Positions 1-5,028 of a stretch of 6,083 bases of DNA are shown here, in pieces; the stretch's first letter is position 1, and every line of letters begins with the position of its first letter. A program made the translations under genes and the position numbers. Origin of the DNA: Calditrichia bacterium (GTDB lineage: Bacteria; Calditrichota; Calditrichia; Calditrichales; Calditrichaceae); NCBI GenBank assembly GCA_027039465.1, contig JALWEA010000666.1:1-6083 (forward strand), read 5' to 3'. The notes under the pieces were generated by a model. The model had not been told where the DNA came from. It saw only the letters and a program-made list of their open reading frames with translations, and ran no database searches.

Positions 1-330
1 GACCAAAGCCTGAAAACCGTTGCACACACCGACGATAAAATGTCCGTCATCCAAAAAGCGCGCCAGGTCATCGATGAAATGTCGGCCCGAAGCCATCTTT
101 TTAAACTTGAATTTATTACTCAAAACCTTGGCCGAGCCCAAATCGTCCCCGAACGAAAACCCGCCCGGGAAATTCAAAATGTGGTAATCGTGAATGGAAA
201 CCCGCTCCTTGAAAACCTGATTCAAATGCACAATATCGGCCTGCGCCCCGGCCAGCCGATAAGCCGCAGCCATTTCTTCTTCGCAATTGATACCGAATCC
301 GGTCACAACCAACGCACGCACTTCTTTCAT
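1..330 (-). CDS. purQ: PurQ, glutaminase subunit of FGAM synthetase (partial, C-terminus outside window)
   Basis: The minus-strand frame from an ATG at 330 stays open to base 1 and gives the first 110 residues. It reads as a class I glutamine amidotransferase: an N-terminal strand with GFGINCEEEM (11-20), the FPGGFSFGDDLGSAK segment (54-68), and GVCNGFQ (101-107) with the nucleophile Cys103. The His and Glu of the triad lie beyond the window. By family knowledge PurQ hydrolyses glutamine and passes ammonia to PurL, which converts FGAR to FGAM in the cytoplasm. The GDDLGSAK wording is closer to the long PurQ type (about 270 aa, paired with intermediate-size PurL) than to the roughly 227-aa Bacillus type; this is recalled, not searched. 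It follows purL, its obligate partner, after 208 bp. The start is supported by GGGAG ten bases upstream and by the normal position of the first strand. Confidence 0.95.
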   Translation of the reverse strand, partial: MKEVRALVVTGFGINCEEEMAAAYRLAGAQADIVHLNQVFKERVSIHDYHILNFPGGFSFGDDLGSAKVLSNKFKFKKMASGRHFIDDLARFLDDGHFIVGVCNGFQALV

Positions 331-340
331 CGATTTTTAT

Positions 341-345
341 CTCCC
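341..345 (-). promoter_or_regulatory. Ribosome binding site of purQ
   Basis: The minus strand reads GGGAG followed by ten bases and then the purQ ATG at 330. The spacing is slightly long but ordinary, and it gives purQ its own initiation site independent of purL translation. Confidence 0.6.
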
Positions 346-361
346 AAAATTATCATTCCGT

Positions 362-426
362 TGTTATTCTGAGTCCCGCTTTGGCGGAACGAAGAATCCC
401 TTTCATATTTTTAAAGATTCTCCTTC
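362..426. repeat. Degraded palindromic intergenic repeat (ATTCTGAG...GAAGAATC type)
   Basis: The plus strand starts with TTATTCTGAG, continues through a GC-rich hairpin (373-390) to GAAGAATC (391-398), and after a 17-base AT-rich loop has GATTCTCCTTC (416-426). The last part pairs with GAAGAATC apart from a two-base bulge. Composition and symmetry differ from the flanking coding DNA. The wording resembles a dispersed intergenic palindrome family I recall from many environmental bacterial genomes (ATTCTGAG, CGAAGAATC); I infer the relationship and could not check it. The imperfect right half suggests an old, decaying copy. Confidence 0.5.
373..390 (-). other. 7-bp stem-loop in the purL-purQ spacer
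   Basis: On the minus strand GTTCCGC and GCGGGAC pair around a CAAA loop, giving seven pairs if one G-U wobble is allowed. The plus-strand transcript would have a C-A mismatch at the same place, so the stem is intact only in the direction of pur transcription. It lies 43 bases before the purQ start and has no U-run after it, so it is not an intrinsic terminator. It could be an RNA-processing or stability structure, or simply the core of the surrounding repeat. Confidence 0.5.
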
Positions 427-490
427 GCCGCGCAGACGGTTGCAAGAATAAATTTAAAGAACAAAAAATACCCAAATTCCAAGTCCCTTA

Positions 491-520
491 ATCCGTGTTT
501 ATCGGTGTAAATCAGTGGCC
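491..520. repeat. Three tandem degenerate decamers (ATCNGTGNNN)
   Basis: The plus strand holds three consecutive ten-base units, ATCCGTGTTT, ATCGGTGTAA and ATCAGTGGCC, sharing ATC at positions 1-3 and GTG at 5-7. The array lies just beyond the purL stop, in the purL-purQ spacer. From memory, short runs of this ATC-GTG decamer occur between genes in many unrelated environmental bacteria. The AT-rich stretch at 450-490 next to it (with CCAAATTCCAAG) shows no clear unit. No function is assigned. Confidence 0.6.
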
Positions 521-538
521 AAAAATAAACCTGCGGGA

Positions 539-3532
539 TCAGAACACCAACCCGCTCCTCCAGCTTGTCAACAAATCGCTAACCGGCAAATCAATCACCG
601 TCTGTCCTTTAAAGCGAACGGTAAACATTCCGTCCGAAGTCACCTCACCCAACAACTGCGCATCACCGGCCAAACGCGCTTCAAACGCCTGCCGATGTTC
701 GGGCGCAACACTGACCACAAAACGCGAATGACTCTCGGCAAACAACAAAGCATTCAATAAAAGCCCGTTGTCCGGCAAATCGACTTCCACCCCCAAATTA
801 CCGCCAAAAGCCGATTCGGCCAAAGCAACCGCCAAACCGCCGTCGGACAAATCATGGCTGGAAGCCAGCAACTTTCCGTCATGGGCGGCCATCATTTTGC
901 GATAGATGCGCAGCGCATCTTCTTTGCGTACCTTGGGCACATTGGCGCCCAATTCACCCAGCAATTTGTAAAACTCCGAAGCGCCCAATTCATCGTAAGT
1001 GTGCCCTACCAAATAAATCAAATCCCCGGCCTGTTTGAAATCGCTGCTGACTGTTTGCCGCACATCGGGAATTTTAGCCACCATGGAATACAGCACCGTA
1101 GGCGGCACCGAAATTTTGACCCCTTCCTTAATAAAATCGTTCTTCATGCTGTCCTTGCCGGAAGTCATGGGAATATTGAAAAAAGTGGCCATGTCAAACA
1201 GCGCTTCGTTCATTTGCACCAACTTGGCCAGCTTGATTTTGCCGTCGGGATTGGTATTGGGATTGTACAACGAATCGGGTACGCAAAAATTATCGTTAAC
1301 CGACCAGAAAATATCGGGATCGGTTTGAGGATCGGGCAAACGCCCGCCCACGGAAATGATGCCGCGCACTGCTTCGTCGAACGAACCTGCCGACATCTGA
1401 TAAGGATCGATATCCCCGTAGCGCGGTAAAATGCCGTTGGAGATGGCAATCCCGGCGTACGAATCAAAATCCAGGCGCAAAACAGCCGCATCCTGCGGAG
1501 CCACGCCTTGCCCGCCCATCAAAGGCTTAATGATCGTCTTGCCTTTCACTTCATGATCGTAACGGCGAATAATGGATTCCCGCGAGCAGATATTCAGGCT
1601 GCCTACCAATTTCAATAAAATTTCATTGTAATTAAGATTCGATTTCAACACGGGTTCGGACAGTTGCGGCCGTTTCCATTCGGCTTCCAAATGCTTGACG
1701 GGCACGCCTTCGTGTAAAAAGTGCAAATCCAGATAAGCCACCTTTTGATCGCCGTAGCGCACGTCCAGATAGCCGGAATCCGTAAATTCCCCGATATCCG
1801 AAAGCTCCACTTCAAAATCTTCGGCCAGGGCAAACAGCGCTTTTACCTTCTGCGGTTCCACCACCAACGTCATGCGTTCCTGCGATTCGGAAACAAAAAT
1901 CTCCCACGGCTGCAACCCGGCGTATTTAAGCGGAATTTTCTCCAACTGCACCATCGCCCCGCCCGTAATTTCGGCCAACTCACCCACAGACGAAGACAGC
2001 CCTCCGGCCCCGTTATCGGTAGAAGATTTAATCAATCCCTGCTCAACCGCCTGGCGCATGAAATCCGACAAATTTTTCTGCGTAATGGGTGAACCGATTT
2101 GTACGGCCGAGCGCGGCGAATGCTCATCGATTTCCAACGAAGAGAAAGTTGCGCCGTGAATACCGTCTTTGCCCACGCGCCCCCCGGCCATAATGATGCG
2201 ATCACCCGGGTCAATTCGTTTGTCCCAGGTATTTTTTCCGTCGATTTCAGCAGGCATCACGCCGCCGGTACCGCAGAAGACCAGCGGCTTGCCGCGGTAG
2301 CGATCGTCAAACACCACCGAGCCGTTGACCGTGGGAATGCCCGATTTGTTGCCGCCGTCTTCAATGCCCTTCACCACGCCGGTCATGATGCGCCTGGGAT
2401 GCAGTTGGCCGGGCAGCAATTCCCCCTGATAATCGGGCGGGCCGAAGCACAAAACATCGGTATTAAACAGCAGACTGGCGCCGCCCACGCCCGTTCCCAT
2501 GGGATCGCGATTGACGCCCACGATGCCGGTCAGCGCACCGCCGTAGGGATCCAGCGCCGAGGGCGAATTGTGGGTTTCCACTTTCCAAACGAACACCCGT
2601 TGATCGTCCACACGCACCACCCCGGCATTATCCGAAAAAATCTTAAGCAGCCAATTGTGTCCGGCTTTTTCGTAGCGTTCGCGAATGATCTCCGTCGAAC
2701 GGCGAATGTAGGTCTTGAACAGGGAATGAATGGTTTTCTTGTGACCCGTCTCCAAATCGGTGTAAGAGATGGTGGCGTTAAATTCCTTGTGCTTACAGTG
2801 TTCCGACCATGTTTGACCAATGACTTCCAGCTCGCAGTCTGTCGGTAAAGGCGGCATGCCGTGTTTTTTGCGTTCCATGGCGACCAATTGATTTTGGTAA
2901 TAAGCCTGAACCGCCTGCATTTCCTTTAAATCCAAAGCCAATAACATATCTTTGGAAATGCGCTCCAGCTCGGCGTCCGGCACAAAGATGTCGATGGTTT
3001 TCACTTCGGGTTTGGCCTCGATGTGCACCTCCGGCACATAATCGATACGCCCTTTAAACGTCCCGTATTCAAATCGATTGATCAACGGATTGCCCAACAG
3101 TTCCTGCGCCAATGTATTTAATTCATCGTCGCTGAGTCGGTTTTGCAGGTAATAAATTTCATGGGTGAAAATCCAATGCTCGCCGAATTCAAAGGGAATA
3201 TTCAAGAAGTCGCACAGCGCTTTCTGGGCGGAAACGCCTTCGTCATCCGTTACGCCCGGCAGCTTGGAAACCAAAATGTAGGTGGAAAATTCCGGCGAGG
3301 TGAACAGATCGTCAATGAACACCTCGTGAATGATGCAATCGCACAAGGAATGGCGGGCGAATGCGGTCAAGTCCTTGTCGGACAGCGTTTTGACCACCGA
3401 ATAAATTTTACCGGATTTCACCTTGCCGGTGTCCAAATTCAAGAATTTGCGGACATCCTGTTCCACTTGTTGCCCGTTGACATCTTTCATGCCTTCTTTC
3501 AGTAAAATCTGAATATGCCGCGCATTAGCCAT
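539..3532 (-). CDS. purL: PurL, FGAM synthetase with fused tandem PurS-like N-terminus
   Basis: This 997-aa enzyme makes FGAM from FGAR, ATP and ammonia supplied by PurQ. Residues 1 to about 165 look like two PurS-like halves (note GMKDVNGQQV near 14-23 and PGVTDDEGVSAQKAL near 92-106), followed by a helical linker. The catalytic body starts with GQTWSEHCKHKEF (239-251), then VETHNSPSALDPYGGA (318-333), DNGAGGLSSSVGELAE (506-521), RRYDHEVKGK (656-665), TSGKDSMKND (790-799) and HDLSDGGLAVALAE (893-906). The repeated AIR-synthase fold typical of PurL is complete. There is no C-terminal glutaminase domain, which explains the separate purQ. I start at 3532 because AGGA lies nine bases upstream and because the only earlier in-frame start, a TTG at 3568, falls inside the octamer repeat and would add 12 repeat-encoded residues. 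HNSP replaces the common HNHP; I recall this as normal for the intermediate-size clade. Confidence 0.96.
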   Translation of the reverse strand: MANARHIQILLKEGMKDVNGQQVEQDVRKFLNLDTGKVKSGKIYSVVKTLSDKDLTAFARHSLCDCIIHEVFIDDLFTSPEFSTYILVSKLPGVTDDEGVSAQKALCDFLNIPFEFGEHWIFTHEIYYLQNRLSDDELNTLAQELLGNPLINRFEYGTFKGRIDYVPEVHIEAKPEVKTIDIFVPDAELERISKDMLLALDLKEMQAVQAYYQNQLVAMERKKHGMPPLPTDCELEVIGQTWSEHCKHKEFNATISYTDLETGHKKTIHSLFKTYIRRSTEIIRERYEKAGHNWLLKIFSDNAGVVRVDDQRVFVWKVETHNSPSALDPYGGALTGIVGVNRDPMGTGVGGASLLFNTDVLCFGPPDYQGELLPGQLHPRRIMTGVVKGIEDGGNKSGIPTVNGSVVFDDRYRGKPLVFCGTGGVMPAEIDGKNTWDKRIDPGDRIIMAGGRVGKDGIHGATFSSLEIDEHSPRSAVQIGSPITQKNLSDFMRQAVEQGLIKSSTDNGAGGLSSSVGELAEITGGAMVQLEKIPLKYAGLQPWEIFVSESQERMTLVVEPQKVKALFALAEDFEVELSDIGEFTDSGYLDVRYGDQKVAYLDLHFLHEGVPVKHLEAEWKRPQLSEPVLKSNLNYNEILLKLVGSLNICSRESIIRRYDHEVKGKTIIKPLMGGQGVAPQDAAVLRLDFDSYAGIAISNGILPRYGDIDPYQMSAGSFDEAVRGIISVGGRLPDPQTDPDIFWSVNDNFCVPDSLYNPNTNPDGKIKLAKLVQMNEALFDMATFFNIPMTSGKDSMKNDFIKEGVKISVPPTVLYSMVAKIPDVRQTVSSDFKQAGDLIYLVGHTYDELGASEFYKLLGELGANVPKVRKEDALRIYRKMMAAHDGKLLASSHDLSDGGLAVALAESAFGGNLGVEVDLPDNGLLLNALLFAESHSRFVVSVAPEHRQAFEARLAGDAQLLGEVTSDGMFTVRFKGQTVIDLPVSDLLTSWRSGLVF

Positions 3533-3541
3533 AAAGTATTT

Positions 3542-3545
3542 TCCT
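3542..3545 (-). promoter_or_regulatory. Ribosome binding site of purL (decides the start)
   Basis: The minus strand has CAGGAAAA with AGGA nine bases before the ATG at 3532. No comparable site precedes the upstream in-frame TTG at 3568. The same AAACAGG wording ends the purM leader. Confidence 0.75.
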
Positions 3546-3547
3546 GT

Positions 3548-3628
3548 TTCAAATGGTTGAATGGTCAAATAGTTAAATGGTTAAATCGGAAAAACGTTAT
3601 TCGTCTATTCGTATATCCGTTAATCGGA
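3548..3628 (-). repeat. Period-8 repeat array forming the purL leader
   Basis: On the plus strand, units AAATGGTT, GAATGGTC, AAATAGTT, AAATGGTT and AAATCGGA run from 3551 to 3590. After a six-base break come TTATTCGT, CTATTCGT, ATATCCGT and TAATCGGA (3597-3628). In the direction of purL transcription an ACGAATA-type half comes first and a CATTTAAC-type half second, ending at the Shine-Dalgarno site. The 3548-3625 part aligns without gaps to 4806-4883 before purM at about 60 of 78 positions. The transcribed form would be AC-rich and weakly structured next to the start. Function is unknown; slippage-generated DNA or a leader element are both possible. Confidence 0.8.
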
Positions 3629-3658
3629 ACACATACCTGTATGCGGAAGCACTCCGAT
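3623..3658. other. Nested inverted repeat in the purM-purL spacer
   Basis: ATCGGA (3623-3628) pairs with TCCGAT (3653-3658), and inside it CATAC (3632-3636) pairs with GTATG (3639-3643) around a two-base loop. The internal loop is asymmetric (three against nine bases) and no U-run follows, so it is a weak structure and not a recognisable terminator. It may occur by chance. Confidence 0.3.
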
Positions 3659-3662
3659 CTCG

Positions 3663-3704
3663 CTTTATCCTTTATCCTTTTTCTTCTTTCCTTTTTCCTT
3701 TACC
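3663..3704. repeat. Polypyrimidine/polypurine tract directly after purM
   Basis: On the plus strand nearly every base is C or T, with heptamer-like TTTATCC units first and then TTTTTCTTC- and CTTTTTCC-like runs, interrupted only by single A residues. On the coding strand of purM this is a purine-rich run beginning right after the TAG stop. It lacks a hairpin and a U-run in the transcribed strand, so it does not act as an intrinsic terminator. A homopurine run like this can in principle form triplex DNA; that is only a possibility. Confidence 0.6.
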
Positions 3705-4790
3705 CTATTCCACTTCATAAACCAACGTCTTCCTTTTCATCCCTCTGCTCTGCAATTCGATCTTTGCTTGCGGAATGATTTCTCCCGCCTTTTGCGCCTG
3801 ATAGCCGCGTCCTTTGACAAATTCCAAAACCGATTGTACTTGCGCTTTGTCCACGATCAGCAGCATGCCGTTGCCCATATTCCACAAGCGATAGGCCTGC
3901 TCATCATCCACGGAACCCAATTCCTGTACTTTCAACATCACATCCAAGGGATCGAAAACGTTGTCCAAATGCGCGCCGAATCCGGAGACTTTTAGCACCC
4001 TTGCCAAATTGTCCCCGATGCCGCCGCCGGTAATGTGCGCAATGCCGTGAATGGAAAGCTTTTCTTTAAGCAAATCCGTAATCAATGGAGAGTAAATCAG
4101 CGAGGGCAAAAGCAATTTTTCACCCCACGTGCAGTTTTCCTCGTACGGTTCCAAATGCCAGTTTTCCCCGAAGTTTTCCCGCATGATTTTGCGTAACAGC
4201 GAAAATCCGTTACTGCGAAATCCGCGGCTTTTCAGACTGACTACCGCATCGCCTGCTTTTACCTTGCTCCCGTCAATGACTTCGTTTCCCGGAGGCAAAA
4301 CGCCCACACCCGTGGCGCCCCAATTAAAGTGCATGCCCTTACCCCAACCGCCGATGCGATTGCCCAACTCGGCGATCTCTCCGCCGGTAACGGTAATGCG
4401 CGCAAATTTGGCTGCTTCGTACAAACCTTTCATTAACCGGTCAACCACCCGGTCATCCAAAAAATCCACATCCAAAATATTGGACAGATTGACCGTTTCC
4501 AAACCGTTGGCCGCCAGATCGTCGGCCACCATGGCGATCAAATCAAAACCCAGGGTGTCGTAAATGCCCGTGCGTTCGGCCAATTCGATTTTCGTGCCGA
4601 TGCCGTCGGACGACATGCCGATTTTAACCCCGTGAAAATCCATCACATTGGAGAAGGCGCCGTCCAATCCTTTTACCGGACTTCCGCTGCTCTGCGGCCG
4701 GAAATCAAAAGTCTTCTTAGCCCAGCCGTAAGCAATCTGCGAACAGCGATTGCCCAAATCGATATCTATTCCGCTTTGTTGTTTTGCCAT
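3705..4790 (-). CDS. purM: PurM, phosphoribosylformylglycinamidine cyclo-ligase (AIR synthetase)
   Basis: The 361-aa product performs the ATP-dependent closure of FGAM to AIR, using the product of PurL-PurQ encoded next door. It begins with the family-typical GIDIDLGN (7-14) and KKT (25-27), then SSDGIGTKIELA (60-71), FDLIAMVADDLAANG (82-96), GGEIAELG (136-143), FRSNGFSLLRK (191-201), AHITGGGIGDNLARVL (251-266) and LWNMGNGMLLIVD (302-314), which is the order of the N- and C-terminal AIR-synthase domains. Length is slightly above the roughly 345 aa of E. coli PurM. Several motifs are divergent: VADD for VND, GGEIAELG for GGETAEMPG, and NMGNGM for NMGIGM. The start at 4790 has AGG six bases upstream. 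An AIR-synthase-related protein of other function is possible, but pathway neighbours and complete domains favour PurM. Confidence 0.93.
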   Translation of the reverse strand: MAKQQSGIDIDLGNRCSQIAYGWAKKTFDFRPQSSGSPVKGLDGAFSNVMDFHGVKIGMSSDGIGTKIELAERTGIYDTLGFDLIAMVADDLAANGLETVNLSNILDVDFLDDRVVDRLMKGLYEAAKFARITVTGGEIAELGNRIGGWGKGMHFNWGATGVGVLPPGNEVIDGSKVKAGDAVVSLKSRGFRSNGFSLLRKIMRENFGENWHLEPYEENCTWGEKLLLPSLIYSPLITDLLKEKLSIHGIAHITGGGIGDNLARVLKVSGFGAHLDNVFDPLDVMLKVQELGSVDDEQAYRLWNMGNGMLLIVDKAQVQSVLEFVKGRGYQAQKAGEIIPQAKIELQSRGMKRKTLVYEVE

Positions 4791-4796
4791 GCTTTG

Positions 4797-4799
4797 CCT
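4797..4799 (-). promoter_or_regulatory. Ribosome binding site of purM
   Basis: The minus strand reads AAACAGGCAAAGC before the ATG at 4790, placing AGG six bases upstream. The AAACAGG wording matches the site before purL, and both follow an octamer array directly. Confidence 0.6.
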
Positions 4800-4805
4800 G
4801 TTTGG

Positions 4806-4888
4806 GTTAATTGGTTCATTGGTTAAATCGTTGAATGGTTGAATGGGAAATTCGTTAATCGTGTATCCGTGTATTCGTTATTCGTAAA
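4806..4888 (-). repeat. Period-8 repeat array forming the purM leader
   Basis: Ten in-phase eight-base units run on the plus strand from 4809 to 4888: AATTGGTT, CATTGGTT, AAATCGTT, GAATGGTT, GAATGGGA, AATTCGTT, AATCGTGT, ATCCGTGT, ATTCGTTA and TTCGTAAA. The unit drifts from an AATGGTT type next to purM to an ATTCGTT type farther away. The array stays in register throughout and stops 15 bases before the purM ATG. Order of subtypes, orientation and distance to the start codon match the array before purL. Function is unknown. Confidence 0.8.
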
Positions 4889-4985
4889 ATAACGCCGATG
4901 CATCTTCCTTAAGGCTTCCCGTTTTTTTATTTACGCATTTAAGATTTTCTTAATGTTCGACATCAACTCCCAATCAACCACACCC
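4889..4985. other. Unassigned middle of the purA-purM spacer
   Basis: This AT-rich stretch lies between two oppositely oriented octamer arrays. It holds a small stem (4936-4944 with 4948-4955, one bulged T, three-base loop) and a T-run on the plus strand at 4922-4928. Neither is placed to form an intrinsic terminator after purA. I see no convincing promoter, open reading frame or RNA gene. Confidence 0.5.
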
Positions 4986-5025
4986 GATTAACGAATACAC
5001 GAATAACGGATAACGAATATACGCC
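4986..5025 (+). repeat. Inverted octamer array directly after purA
   Basis: Five eight-base units read GATTAACG, AATACACG, AATAACGG, ATAACGAA and TATACGCC on the plus strand. They are the reverse-complement form of the ATTCGTT-type units at 4849-4888. TAACGAATACACG (4989-5001) is a perfect 13-base inverted match to 4868-4880. The two arrays could therefore fold into a long imperfect stem enclosing about 100 bases of spacer RNA between purA and purM. The array ends three bases before the purA stop codon. Confidence 0.65.
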
Positions 5026-5028
5026 CCC

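Noticed and set aside
40..372. Plus-strand 110-codon frame at the left edge
   Set aside because: It is antisense to purQ, whose minus-strand frame contains clear glutaminase motifs.
331..538. Purine-sensing riboswitch before purQ
   Set aside because: The spacer does not show the three-way junction core of a purine riboswitch, and it lies inside the gene cluster, not ahead of it; only a short hairpin and repeats are visible.
2099..2848. Long plus-strand open frame (249 codons) opposite purL
   Set aside because: It lies wholly within the conserved catalytic part of purL, resembles no family I know, and is explained by codon bias of the opposite strand. The same holds for the plus-strand frames at 854-1429, 1721-2092, 3143-3505 and 4129-4563.
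3533..3568. Extended purL start at the TTG at 3568
   Set aside because: The 12 added residues are encoded by the octamer repeat, the codon is weak, and the ATG at 3532 has a well-spaced AGGA.
3551..3628. CRISPR-like array
   Set aside because: The eight-base units are contiguous, degenerate and without spacers, and no cas gene is present.
3515..3778. Plus-strand 87-codon frame with a hydrophobic stretch resembling a membrane segment
   Set aside because: The hydrophobic part is merely the translation of the pyrimidine tract (TTT, CTT and TCC codons give F, L and S). It spans the purL start, the octamer array and the purM end, and has no Shine-Dalgarno site.
4916..4955. Possible intrinsic terminator in the purA-purM spacer
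   Set aside because: The small stem and the T-run do not combine: the T-run is on the plus strand, whereas purA is transcribed from the minus strand, and the stem is short and AT-rich.
4950..4985. Candidate sigma-70 promoter for purM (TTGATG-like box with a distant AT-rich hexamer)
   Set aside because: The -10-like hexamer matches poorly, and AT-rich repeat DNA yields such matches easily; not supportable without transcription data.
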